Positions 16,168-24,751 of a DNA stretch of 64,000 nt are shown piece after piece (within the stretch, counting starts at the first letter, position 1; every line of letters starts with the position of its first letter). The notes beneath the pieces are model-generated. The model saw only the letters and a list, made by a program, of their open reading frames with translations, was not told the DNA's origin and did not search any database. The position numbers and the translations under genes were made by a program. Origin of the DNA: JACQFK01 sp964619955 (GTDB lineage: Bacteria; Planctomycetota; MHYJ01; JACPRB01). Location of the stretch: positions 1-64,000 of the forward strand of contig CAZUJF010000013.1 in NCBI GenBank assembly GCA_964619955.1. The letters run 5' to 3'.

Positions 16168-17004
16168 CTACATCAACCCCAGAAGATCCGCCAGATTCGC
16201 CTTCCGCGTGATGATCGGCTCGATCGTCCCCTTCAGGCTCGACAGCAGCGGATTGACCCCCGGCCCCCGCCCCGCCCGCCGGCTCCCCCCGTGCACGATC
16301 ACCGCCACGGTCACCGCCCCCGGCTGCCAGCGCCCGCCTTGCGACCCGTCCGTGTCCGAAAGCACGACGAGATCCCCCAGCCTCAGCTGGTCGAGCGCGT
16401 ATTCCTTCACCGCCTCCGGCGAGGTGGTCTGGAGGTCGACGTCCCCGACCGCCCCCGTCGCGCAGCCCAGGCCGTGCCCCAGCAGCTTGCCGGGGATGAC
16501 CCGCGCCACCGGGATCCGGACCTTGCCGGCCTTCTCCGACGGGTTCAGCGCCTTCAGCAGACGCGGCCCCAGGTTCAAACAGGCCACATCGGGGTAATCC
16601 GGCAGCTTCAAGCCCGTCCCCGAGGCCCGGATCTGGATCCGGTCCCCCACGCAGAGCTTCTCCACGATCCGCTTCGGGAAATGGATCAGGACGCGCTCGC
16701 CCGTCTTCCCCGTCACCGTCCCGCTGAACCCCTGAAGCTTGACGTCCTTGCCGTCCAGCCGCCCGTCGATGATCATCGCGTCGTTGCCGATGCAGGCCAG
16801 CGCGACCAGGGCCTCGTTCTCCGCGCAATCCTCCCGGGAAACCGCCACCCCGGGGGCCGCTTCCTGGACCCCGGCCCATCCGAGGGCGGGGTCGCCGACC
16901 TTGACCGTGTAGTTGATGCCGGACAGCGACTGATCCCCCGCCGGATGCGCCGCCGATCCGCAGACCGCCACGTCGACCAGCTGTTCCAGGTTCGTCTTGA
17001 TCAT
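16168..17004 (-). CDS. DUF4438-domain protein
   Basis: 278 residues, with GGGAGG before the ATG. The family pattern is clear: INYTVKVGDPALGWAG, EDCAENEALVALACIGNDA, GERVLIHFPKRIVEKLCVGDRIQIRASGTGLKLPDYPDVACLNLGPRLL. The family is known from Thermotoga and others and has no assigned biochemical role. The GDxVVLSDxD motif (LGDLVVLSDTDGSQGGRW) could bind metal. The ATG lies inside the end of the histidine kinase gene upstream, so the pair are coupled. Confidence 0.8.
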   Translation of the reverse strand: MIKTNLEQLVDVAVCGSAAHPAGDQSLSGINYTVKVGDPALGWAGVQEAAPGVAVSREDCAENEALVALACIGNDAMIIDGRLDGKDVKLQGFSGTVTGKTGERVLIHFPKRIVEKLCVGDRIQIRASGTGLKLPDYPDVACLNLGPRLLKALNPSEKAGKVRIPVARVIPGKLLGHGLGCATGAVGDVDLQTTSPEAVKEYALDQLRLGDLVVLSDTDGSQGGRWQPGAVTVAVIVHGGSRRAGRGPGVNPLLSSLKGTIEPIITRKANLADLLGLM

Positions 17005-18452
17005 CCCGTACCTCCCTTGGCCCCCAGCGGCAGGATCAGGGTCACCGTGGTGCCCCGCCCCCTGGCGCTCTGTATATCGATCTTTCCGCCGTGATTCGTG
17101 ATGATATTGTGCGCCACCGACAAGCCCAGCCCCGTCCCCTCCCCCGGGTCCTTCGTGGTGAAGAAGGGGTCCAGGCAGCGTTCCAGCTCCGCCGGATCCA
17201 TCCCGCAGCCGTTGTCCTCCACCGAAATCCCCACCCGCCCCCCCTCCAGCCAGTGGCTCACCCGGATCCGGCCCTCCCCCACCACGCAGGCGTCCACCGC
17301 GTTCATCAGGACGTTCAGCAGCGCCTGGGGCAGCTCCACCGGATCCGCCTCCACCGGCGGCAGGCCGTCCGGGACGAGATTTTCCACCCCGACCCCCTTG
17401 GCCTGCGAGCGATGCGCCATGAACGCGATGGCCTGGTCCACCGTCTCCCGCAGCCGCAGCGGCCTCGGCTCGAAGGCCCGGGGGCGGAACTGCAGGATCT
17501 TCTGGACGATCGCCCGCACCCGCTCCAGGCCGTCGAGGATGAGCCCGAGATATTCCGCCTGTTTCGCCGGATCCAGGCGGCCCTCCTTCAGGGACCGCGC
17601 CGCGTTGATCATCCCGCCGAGCGGGTTGTTGATCTCGTGGGCGATGCCCGCCGCCAGGGTGCCGGTCGTGGAGAGCCGCTGGGCGGCAAAAAGCTGCCGC
17701 TCCGTCTCCCCCAGCGTGATCCGCGCGGTCTTGACGTCCTCCTGCAGCCGGCGCTGCTCGCCCGAGATCCGGTCGATCATGAGGTTGAACGCCGAGACCA
17801 GGCGGCCCATCTCGTCGTAGGAGGCGTCCCCGGGGATCTTCTGCGAGAAGTCCCCCGCCGCCACCCGTCCGGACGCCTCCACCAGCCGGTCGAGGGGGCG
17901 CAGCACCATGCGGTGCAGCAGCACCACGATGTTGAGCAGGATGAGCGCCGTGCCCAGGGCCATCACCGTGAGGATGCCCCGCAGGACCCCGGCGATCTCC
18001 ACGGAGGGCACCGCCGCCCCGCGGATCGCGAGGCGCGCCACCAGGCGCCGCCCGTCCGGCATCAGCAGCGGCATCCAGACCGTCGTGCCCCCCGGGGCGA
18101 CCTCGACGCCTTCCATCGCCCGGCGGAACTCCGCGGCCTCGGCGGCCAGCGGCGCCTCCGGATGCGGCTCGCTCGAGGCCAGCGGCGCGAAGCCGCCCGC
18201 GCGGCGCTCCGCCACGATCCAGCCCGAGACGAGCTCCGACGTGGACAGCCTCCGGGACAGCTCCGCCCAGGTCTCCTCGGAGCCCGACGGAAAGCGCGCC
18301 GTCCAGGCGCGGACCAGGTCCCCGATCACCCGCGCCACGAGATCGGCGTTGCGCCGGGACTCCGTGCGGGCGCGCTGGGCGGCGTCGAGCCACAGGTTCA
18401 GCGTCACCAGTCCGAAGACCAGGACGAGGAACGAGAAGAGCGACAGGAGCAT
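17001..18452 (-). CDS. Membrane sensor histidine kinase
   Basis: 483 residues from ATG 18452. Transmembrane helix 1 is at the extreme N terminus, followed by a roughly 150-residue periplasmic sensor, helix 2 (GTALILLNIVVLLHRM), HAMP (RPLDRLVEASGRVAAGDFSQKI), a coiled linker, the H box AAGIAHEINNPLGGMINAA and ATPase boxes N (NVLMNAVDAC), G1 (VEDNGCGMD) and G2 (GEGTGLGLSVAHNI). No response regulator is adjacent; the stop overlaps the DUF4438 start. Upstream in frame the codons read ISLRTK before a TGA, a common kinase N-terminus, so a rare ATT start is possible. Confidence 0.9.
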   Translation of the reverse strand: MLLSLFSFLVLVFGLVTLNLWLDAAQRARTESRRNADLVARVIGDLVRAWTARFPSGSEETWAELSRRLSTSELVSGWIVAERRAGGFAPLASSEPHPEAPLAAEAAEFRRAMEGVEVAPGGTTVWMPLLMPDGRRLVARLAIRGAAVPSVEIAGVLRGILTVMALGTALILLNIVVLLHRMVLRPLDRLVEASGRVAAGDFSQKIPGDASYDEMGRLVSAFNLMIDRISGEQRRLQEDVKTARITLGETERQLFAAQRLSTTGTLAAGIAHEINNPLGGMINAARSLKEGRLDPAKQAEYLGLILDGLERVRAIVQKILQFRPRAFEPRPLRLRETVDQAIAFMAHRSQAKGVGVENLVPDGLPPVEADPVELPQALLNVLMNAVDACVVGEGRIRVSHWLEGGRVGISVEDNGCGMDPAELERCLDPFFTTKDPGEGTGLGLSVAHNIITNHGGKIDIQSARGRGTTVTLILPLGAKGGTG

Positions 18453-18501
18453 CTTCGTGCGGAGCGAAATGGCCCGCCGCTTTCACCCCCAAACACGCCG
18501 C

Positions 18502-18528
18502 CAACAAAGCAGACCGTCTGTTTTGTTG
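18502..18528. repeat. 27-bp palindrome with AGACCGTCT core (copy E)
   Basis: CAACAAAGCAGAC-C-GTCTGTTTTGTTG pattern, pairing throughout with one G-T. The size and core are the same as copy D but the outer arms are unrelated, so the arms have changed together. It lies between the kinase start and the pilC terminator. Confidence 0.8.
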
Positions 18529-18535
18529 CCACTCC

Positions 18536-18572
18536 CAAAAAAGAAGGCACCCCTGTTTCCGGGGGTGCCTTC
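18536..18572 (-). terminator. Intrinsic terminator of the pilB-pilC transcript
   Basis: On the minus strand, GAAGGCACCCC, an 8-base loop, GGGGTGCCTTC and then six T. The stem is a perfect 11 bp. It lies 35 nt after the pilC stop. Confidence 0.9.
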
Positions 18573-18606
18573 CACGACTCTCTTTTGGCCGCGCCCGGCC
18601 CTTCCC

Positions 18607-19923
18607 CTACTTCGCCTTGCTCGAGATCCCCTCCAGCAGGCTGATCAGCGGGAGGAAGAGGGCCACGACGATGAACCCGACCGTCACGCCCAGGCCCACG
18701 ATCAGGATGGGTTCCATGACGCTCATGAGCACGCCCACCGCGGCGTCCACCTCGGCGTCATAGTTGTCGGCCACCTTCAGCAGCATCTTGTCCAGCTCGC
18801 CCGTCTCCTCGCCGACGTCGATCATGTTGATGACGATGTCGTCGAAGACGCCGCAGGCGGCGAGCGGCTCGGCGATCGACTCGCCCTCGCGGATCGAGTC
18901 GTGCACCGTGCCGATGGCGTTCGAGATCACCTCGTTGCCCGTCGCGTTCTTCACGATCGAGAGGGCCTCGAGGATGGGCACGCCCGACTGCAGCAGCGTG
19001 CCGAGCGTCCGGCAGAAGCGCGAGATGACGGACTTCTTGATGATGGTCCCGATCAGCGGCGCCGAGAGCTTGAACTTGTCGAGCACCAGCCGGCCGCCCT
19101 TGGTGCGGCCCCAGGCCTGGAGCCCGACGATCAGGAGCACCGGCGTGAGGAGGATGACGTACCAGTAGTTCTTGATGACGTTGGAGATCGACATCAGCAT
19201 CACGGTGAGCGCCGGCATCGGCACCTTCACCTGCTTGAAAACCTCCTCGAACTTCGGGACGATGAACGTCATGATCGCCAGCACGACGGCCACCGCGATC
19301 GTGATGACGACGATCGGGTAGATCGACGCCCCGATGATCTTGCGCTTCAGGGCCTCCATGCGCTCCATGAAGCCCGCCAGGCGCTGCAGGATGACGTCGA
19401 GCACGCCGCCCGCCTCGCCCGCCTTGACCATGTTGACGAAGAGCTTGTCGAAGGTCTTCGGATGCTTGCCCAGGGATTCGGAGAACGTGGAGCCCGTCTC
19501 GACGTCCTCGGCGACCTCCACCACGATGTTCTTGAGCAGCCCGGGCTTCTGCTGGTTGCCCAGGATCTTGAGGCTGCGCACGATGGGCAGGCCGGCGTCC
19601 ATCAGCACGGACAGCTGCTGCGTGAACTGCGTGAGCTGCTTGTGCTTCACCTTGCCGCCGAACACGAAGCCCTTCTTGGGGCTGCGGCCGCCCGTGGGCG
19701 GGGGCGGGGGCGCCATCGCGGGCATCTTGCCGGTGCCCGGCGCCGCGCCGGCGGGAGCCTCGGCCGCCGGCGCCGCCGCGGCGCCCGCCTTCTCCTTGAC
19801 GTTCATGGGCTTGTAGCCCTTGGATTTGATCTTCGAAATGGCGTCGTTGGGATTGGCGGCGTCGATCTCGGTCTTGATCCGCTTTCCCTTGCCATCCATC
19901 GCTTCGACGGTAAACGTCGGCAT
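18607..19923 (-). CDS. pilC: Type IV pilus / type II secretion inner-membrane platform protein
   Basis: 438 residues from ATG 19923, with GGAGGAGG upstream. The N-terminal 60 residues (ANPNDAISKIKSKGYKPMNVKEK) are the usual ARM-like start, followed by an Ala/Pro linker. Two T2SF domains follow, with membrane helices and the signature GLPIVRSLKIL and its repeat GVPILEALSIVKN; the C terminus is PILIVGLGVTVGFIVVALFLPL. It forms the inner-membrane base of a pilus or secretion machine with the ATPase encoded upstream. No pilin or secretin gene is in the window. Confidence 0.93.
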   Translation of the reverse strand: MPTFTVEAMDGKGKRIKTEIDAANPNDAISKIKSKGYKPMNVKEKAGAAAAPAAEAPAGAAPGTGKMPAMAPPPPPTGGRSPKKGFVFGGKVKHKQLTQFTQQLSVLMDAGLPIVRSLKILGNQQKPGLLKNIVVEVAEDVETGSTFSESLGKHPKTFDKLFVNMVKAGEAGGVLDVILQRLAGFMERMEALKRKIIGASIYPIVVITIAVAVVLAIMTFIVPKFEEVFKQVKVPMPALTVMLMSISNVIKNYWYVILLTPVLLIVGLQAWGRTKGGRLVLDKFKLSAPLIGTIIKKSVISRFCRTLGTLLQSGVPILEALSIVKNATGNEVISNAIGTVHDSIREGESIAEPLAACGVFDDIVINMIDVGEETGELDKMLLKVADNYDAEVDAAVGVLMSVMEPILIVGLGVTVGFIVVALFLPLISLLEGISSKAK

Positions 19924-20055
19924 AGCGCCTCCTCCCGTGGAACGACAGCCCCGCTGTCCCTGGGGTCCCCAGCACCCCGTGATAGCCCGCCGCGGCAAAA
20001 ATCTTAGCACGCCCCGTTCCCGGGTTGCAAGACTTCCCGGCGGCCCCCGCCCGAA

Positions 20056-21882
20056 TCAGGCCGTGAAGAGCGTCTCGCGGACCACTTCCTCGACGGTCGT
20101 ATGGCCGTCGAAGATGGCCAGCAGGCCGCTCTCGCGCAGCGTCCGCATGCCCTGCTCGCGGGCGATGTGCCGCAGCTGCTCGGTCGAGGCGCTCTTCATG
20201 ACGAGCTCCTTCACCCGCTCGGTGAGCAGCATCATCTCGAAGATCGCCATGCGGCCCTTGTAGCCCGTGTTGTTGCAGTGCGAGCAGCCCTTGCCGAAGC
20301 AGAACTTCTTGCCCCGGACGTCCTGCGCCGTGAGCCCCAGCTCCATCAGCATCTCCTCGGTCGGCGCCACCGTCTCCTTGCACTTGGAGCAGATGCGGCG
20401 CACGAGGCGCTGGCCCACGATGGCCTCCATCGAGGCGCAGATCAGGAACGGCTCGATCCCCAGGTCCAGCAGCCGGGTGATCGCGCTGGGGGAATCGTTC
20501 GTGTGCAGCGTGGAGAAGACCAGGTGGCCGGTGAGCGCCGCCTCGACCGCGATCTGCGCCGTCTCCAGGTCGCGCACCTCGCCGACGAGGATCGTGTCCG
20601 GGTCCTGGCGCAGGATGGAGCGCAGCAGCCCGGCATAGCTGACCTGGATGTCCTCGTTCACCTGGCACTGGATGATGCCGTCGAGGTCGTATTCGACCGG
20701 GTCCTCGGTCGTGATGATCTTCCACTTGATGTCGTTCGCGGAGTTGAGGCAGCTGTAGAGCGTGGTCGTCTTGCCCGAGCCCGTGGGGCCCGTGACGATG
20801 ATGATCCCGTGCGGCAGGTTGATCAGGTCGTTCAGCAGGCGCCGCTCCTCCTCGCGGAGGCCGACGTTGTCCAGGTCCAGCTTCACGACGCTGCGGTCGA
20901 GCACGCGCATGACGACGCTCTCGCCGTGGATGCACGGCAGCGTCGAGATGCGCAGGTCGACCGGACGGCCGCCGACGCTCAACAGGATGCGGCCGTCCTG
21001 CGGCAGCCGGGTCTCGGAGATGTCCAGGTTCGCGAGCACCTTGATGCGCGAGACGAGCGGGTTCGCCAGGTGCAGCGGCGGGGCCTGCATCTCGTAGAGC
21101 ACCCCGTCGACGCGGTAGCGGACCTTGAAGTCGGATTCGAACGGCTCGAAGTGGATGTCCGACGCCTGCGCCTTGATGGCGGTGGAGAGGATCGCGTTGA
21201 GCAGGTTGACGACGGGGGCGGCGTTGACGGAGTCGTCGACGTTGTACGCCCCGCGCTTCTTGGGGTCCTTGACCTCCTCGAACTTGAGGTCGTCGGAGCC
21301 CATCGCGTCGAGGACCGTCCCGAGGCTTTCCTGCCGGTGCGCGTAGAACTTCTCGAGCGCGGCCTTGACGCCCTCCTCGCTGGCGACGGCGCCCTTCACC
21401 TCGCAATGCAGGGTGTAGCGGAGGTCGTCGAGGATGGACACGTCGTGCGGGTTCGACATCGCCACGACGAGGACGTTGTCCTCGAAGCTGATGGGGATGA
21501 CGTTGTACGACTTCGCCATCGTGGTCGGGACCTTGTTGAGGGCCTCGGGGGTGATCTCGATCTCGTCGAGGTCCACCACCTCCATGCCCATCTGGGCGGC
21601 GAGCGCGAGCAGGATGTCCTCGCGGCCCACGTGGCCCATGCGCACGAGGATCTCGCCGAGCACGCCGCCCTCCTTGCGCTGGATGGAGAGGGCCTCCTGG
21701 ATCTGGCCCTCGTTGACGAGCTCCATCTCCTTGAGGACCTGGCCGAGGGGTTTTTGCCGGTTGCCGTCCCGGGGGGAGGGGCTGGCGGAGGAGGTGTTGA
21801 TCTTCGTCGTCGCCGGTTTGACCCCGGAGGCCGCCACCGGCTTGCCCCCCTTCGGAGGGGGGGCCCCACCCATCAGTGCCAT
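20056..21882 (-). CDS. pilB: Type IV pilus / type II secretion assembly ATPase
   Basis: 608 residues. The N-terminal MshEN-like domain has LGQVLKEMELVNEGQIQEALSIQRKEGGVLGEILVRMG. The ATPase has Asp box IHFEPFESD, Walker A GPTGSGKTTT, Walker B ILVGEVRD and His box TGHLVFSTLHTND. A four-Cys zinc site (CSKC and CSHC) separates the C-terminal part. It powers assembly of a pilus or pseudopilus and is followed by pilC. A TATAAA hexamer lies 10 nt upstream of the ATG. The MshEN domain binds c-di-GMP in relatives, so nucleotide control is possible. Confidence 0.93.
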   Translation of the reverse strand: MALMGGAPPPKGGKPVAASGVKPATTKINTSSASPSPRDGNRQKPLGQVLKEMELVNEGQIQEALSIQRKEGGVLGEILVRMGHVGREDILLALAAQMGMEVVDLDEIEITPEALNKVPTTMAKSYNVIPISFEDNVLVVAMSNPHDVSILDDLRYTLHCEVKGAVASEEGVKAALEKFYAHRQESLGTVLDAMGSDDLKFEEVKDPKKRGAYNVDDSVNAAPVVNLLNAILSTAIKAQASDIHFEPFESDFKVRYRVDGVLYEMQAPPLHLANPLVSRIKVLANLDISETRLPQDGRILLSVGGRPVDLRISTLPCIHGESVVMRVLDRSVVKLDLDNVGLREEERRLLNDLINLPHGIIIVTGPTGSGKTTTLYSCLNSANDIKWKIITTEDPVEYDLDGIIQCQVNEDIQVSYAGLLRSILRQDPDTILVGEVRDLETAQIAVEAALTGHLVFSTLHTNDSPSAITRLLDLGIEPFLICASMEAIVGQRLVRRICSKCKETVAPTEEMLMELGLTAQDVRGKKFCFGKGCSHCNNTGYKGRMAIFEMMLLTERVKELVMKSASTEQLRHIAREQGMRTLRESGLLAIFDGHTTVEEVVRETLFTA

Positions 21883-21943
21883 AGACCCTTAATTTATAGG
21901 CGTCCCGGCCGACGGCGTCAACTACCACGCCGCTTTGAGCCGA

Positions 21944-21949
21944 TATAAT
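21944..21949 (+). promoter_or_regulatory. Consensus -10 of dacB
   Basis: A perfect TATAAT, 7 nt before the ATG at 21957. No good -35 is seen. Transcription would start at or beside the ATG. Confidence 0.5.
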
Positions 21950-21956
21950 CCGGGTG

Positions 21957-23366
21957 ATGTCCCGCGCCCGCGTCCTGCCCGCCGCGCTGCTGCTGCTCCT
22001 CGCGGGCGGCGCCGCCCCGGCCCAGAACAGGGCCACGCTCCCGGAGCAGATCGAGGCGCTCGTGAAGGGCTTCAAGGTCCGCAGCGGCCGCCTGGGGCTG
22101 AGCGTGGTCTCCGTCCGGGACAACGCCGTCGTCTTCGAGCATCACGAGCGCGATCCGCTGCGGCTCGCGTCCAACACCAAGCTGCTCACGACCGCGGCGG
22201 CGCTCGACCGGCTCGGCCCCGGCTTCAAGTTCCGCACGTCCGTCGGGCTGCTCGGCGGGGACCTGCACGTCTTCGGCGGCGGCGACCCGAACCTGAGCGG
22301 GCGCTTCCAGGACGACGACCCCACCGCGATCTTCCGGCAGTGGGGCGCGAAGCTGAAAGAGGCGGGCGTCACGAAGGTCGGCGCGCTCGTGCTCCACACG
22401 GGGATCTTCGACGAGGTCCGGCTCCAGCCCGGCTGGAAGGAGTACGACCCCTGGGTCTGGTGGAACGCCCCCTTCGGGCCGCTTTCGCTGAACGACAACT
22501 GCGTCGACCTCAAGGTCGAGCCCGCCCAGGAGGGCCAGCCCGTGCGGGCGCGGCTCGTGCCGGACACGGCGCACCTCACGCTGGTGAACCAGGCGCGCAC
22601 GTCCGCCAAGCCGCAGAAGGCGTTCGGCATCACGCGGCAGGCGGGCTCGAACACGGTGATGCTCCGGGGCGAGACCGGCGCGCGCTCGACCTACTGGGTC
22701 GCGGTCGAAAACCCCACGCTCTACTTCGGCGCCGTGCTCAAGGAGACCTTGCAGCGCCTGGGCATCGAGGTCGCGGGCGCGATCGAGGAGTCGGCGCAGC
22801 TGCTCGAGGAGGCCCGCGGCTACCGGGAGCTCGCCGCCTGGGAGAGCGAGCTGCCGCAGACGCTCGCCGTCTGCAACCAGGTGAGCCAGAACTTCTACGC
22901 CGAGATGCTGCTGCGGACGCTCGGCTGGAAGCGGAAGGGCAAGGGGACCACGGAGAACGGGGTGGCCGCCGTCGAGGAGTTCCTGAAGGAGGCGGGCATC
23001 GAGGGGGTCCTGATGTCCGACGGGTCCGGCCTGACGAAGGAGAACCGCGCCGGCGCCCGGGACCTGAGCACGCTGCTGCTGCACATGCTGCGGCACAAAC
23101 ACGCCGCGGTCTTCCTGGACTCGCTGGCCGTCAGCGGCGACCCCAAGGGCACGCTGAAGCGCCGCCTCAACGCCCCGGATCTCAAGGGCCGGGTGCGCGC
23201 CAAGACGGGCCACGTCGCGGGCGTCTCGACGCTCTCGGGCTACGTGAGCGCCGCCAACGGGGACACCTACGTCTTCTCCGTCCTCGTCAACACCGACGAG
23301 GGCGTCTCCGCCACCGCCGGCGACCTCCTCCAGAACCGCCTCTGCGAGCTGCTCGCGCGGCAGTAG
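21957..23366 (+). CDS. dacB: D-alanyl-D-alanine carboxypeptidase/endopeptidase (PBP4 type)
   Basis: 469 residues with a signal peptide (LPAALLLLLAGGAAPA). It has the three penicillin-binding motifs of the S13 peptidases: ASNTKLLT (SxxK), SQNFYAEML (SxN) and KTGHVAG (KTG), and HVFGGGDPNLSG, the GGGDP hallmark of PBP4. It trims or cleaves peptidoglycan cross-links in the periplasm, so the cell has peptidoglycan, consistent with recent views of Planctomycetota. The stop is 4 nt from that of the convergent lipoprotein gene. Confidence 0.95.
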   Translation: MSRARVLPAALLLLLAGGAAPAQNRATLPEQIEALVKGFKVRSGRLGLSVVSVRDNAVVFEHHERDPLRLASNTKLLTTAAALDRLGPGFKFRTSVGLLGGDLHVFGGGDPNLSGRFQDDDPTAIFRQWGAKLKEAGVTKVGALVLHTGIFDEVRLQPGWKEYDPWVWWNAPFGPLSLNDNCVDLKVEPAQEGQPVRARLVPDTAHLTLVNQARTSAKPQKAFGITRQAGSNTVMLRGETGARSTYWVAVENPTLYFGAVLKETLQRLGIEVAGAIEESAQLLEEARGYRELAAWESELPQTLAVCNQVSQNFYAEMLLRTLGWKRKGKGTTENGVAAVEEFLKEAGIEGVLMSDGSGLTKENRAGARDLSTLLLHMLRHKHAAVFLDSLAVSGDPKGTLKRRLNAPDLKGRVRAKTGHVAGVSTLSGYVSAANGDTYVFSVLVNTDEGVSATAGDLLQNRLCELLARQ

Positions 23367-23369
23367 GGG

Positions 23370-23891
23370 CTACCGCTCCCGAAGCACGCTCTTCCGGTAC
23401 TCCAGGATGCGGTCGTCCTGGCAGGGGGGCAGCCAGGGCCGCATCAGCTGCTGGATCCGCTCGGCGCGCGCCAGGGCCCCCGGAGGCGCCGCGGGATCAT
23501 GCAGGTCGTTCCAGACGCGCTTCATCGCCGTGAAGAGCTCCGCCTGCGTGCCCTCGCCGATGCCCAGCAGCTGGAACCGCCGCCGGTGGTTCTCGAAATA
23601 GCGCTCGTACGTGCCCGCCGAGCCCGTCGAGGCGCCCGGATTGAGGAGTCCGTCCAGCTCACGCTTGCGCTTCGGATCCTCCTTGATGTTCCTTCCCAGT
23701 CTCAGCACCAGCGTGTTCAACTCCCGCGCCGCGGCCGGGCTCAATCCGATGAGATCCCAGATTCGATCGTGCATCTTCAGGAGCTTCTGTTCATCCTCCC
23801 GAAGCGGCCCTTCCGGCCAGCTCGCCGGCGTCGGAGTCGAACTGCACCCCGCCAGAAACAGCAGGACAAACATGCCTTTCCGTGTTCCCAT
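23370..23891 (-). CDS. Hypothetical lipoprotein
   Basis: 173 residues, with GGAGGG 8 nt before ATG 23891. The lipobox (LFLAGCSS) is followed by a Thr/Pro-rich linker and an all-helical, charged domain with LSPAAARELNTLVLRLGRNIKEDPKRKRELDGLLNPG and a C-terminal CQDDRILEYRKSVL. No family is recognised. It is convergent with dacB, and the divergent 160-base region towards the SDR gene carries a perfect CCGCGGCGCCGCGG palindrome of unknown role. Confidence 0.65.
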   Translation of the reverse strand: MGTRKGMFVLLFLAGCSSTPTPASWPEGPLREDEQKLLKMHDRIWDLIGLSPAAARELNTLVLRLGRNIKEDPKRKRELDGLLNPGASTGSAGTYERYFENHRRRFQLLGIGEGTQAELFTAMKRVWNDLHDPAAPPGALARAERIQQLMRPWLPPCQDDRILEYRKSVLRER

Positions 23892-24038
23892 GCAACACTC
23901 CCTCCGTGAGGGGAGGTAGCAAAGCGGGGGCCAGTCCCGCTTCACGGGAGGGGGGACCCGCCGGACCGGCATTCTTCCGCGGCGCCGCGGAGAAACCATC
24001 GCCCTCGCCGCAGGGTGGGCGCAGCACCGCAAGCGTGG

Positions 24039-24044
24039 TAGGAT
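24039..24044 (+). promoter_or_regulatory. -10 element of the SDR-rarA transcript
   Basis: TAGGAT, 8 nt before the GTG at 24053; no Shine-Dalgarno. Confidence 0.35.
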
Positions 24045-24052
24045 TCCGGACG

Positions 24053-24751
24053 GTGAAGACCCCCCGCGTCGCCCTCGTCACCGGCTCCAACGGCGGCTTC
24101 GGACCCGACGTCGTCCGCGCCCTCCGCGAAGCCGGCTGGGCCACCGTCTCCAACGGCCGCTCCGCCCGCAAGGGCCCCGGAGATCTCCATGTCCGCGCCG
24201 ATGCGAGCAGCCCCGCCGGGGCGAAACGCCTCGTCGCCGCGACCCTCCGGAAGTTCGGACGCCTCGACCTGCTCGTCTGCGGCGTCGGCGACTTCGTCGA
24301 GACGCCCGTCTCGGACCTGAAGCTCGACGCGTGGGACGCCCTCTTCGACAGCAACCTCCGCAGCGTCTGGCGCTGCGTCCGCGCCGCCCTCCCCGAACTC
24401 CGGCGCCGCCGGGGCTCCCTCATCACGTTCGGCGGCCCCGTCACCCAGCACACCCGCGGCAACCCCCGCTACGCCGCCTACCAGATGGCCAAGACGGCCC
24501 TCACCGTCTTCACCAAGTCGCTCGCCCAGGCCGAGGCTCCCCGCGGCGTGCGCGCCAACATGATCAACCCCGGCTTCATCCGCACCGCGGCCTATTCCGC
24601 GAAGGACGCCCGCGAACTCTCGCCGCGCATCCCCGCCCGGCGCCTCGGCGCCCCGCGCGACATCGCCGGCGCCGTCGTCTGGCTCGCCGGCGGCGACGCG
24701 GGCTACGTCAACGGCGCCGTCCTCGACGTCGGCGGAGGACTCTGGACGTGA
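24053..24751 (+). CDS. Short-chain dehydrogenase/reductase
   Basis: 232 residues from GTG 24053; a longer frame exists but lacks family similarity. It has the Rossmann motif TGSNGGFG and the catalytic YQMAK (Tyr-x3-Lys) with preceding Ser in SLITFGG. The C-terminal end NGAVLDVGGGLWT is typical of FabG-like classical SDRs. The usual NNAG motif reads VCGVGD, a change in the structural loop. The substrate is unknown. The stop overlaps the rarA GTG start, a surprising coupling for unrelated functions. Confidence 0.88.
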   Translation: MKTPRVALVTGSNGGFGPDVVRALREAGWATVSNGRSARKGPGDLHVRADASSPAGAKRLVAATLRKFGRLDLLVCGVGDFVETPVSDLKLDAWDALFDSNLRSVWRCVRAALPELRRRRGSLITFGGPVTQHTRGNPRYAAYQMAKTALTVFTKSLAQAEAPRGVRANMINPGFIRTAAYSAKDARELSPRIPARRLGAPRDIAGAVVWLAGGDAGYVNGAVLDVGGGLWT

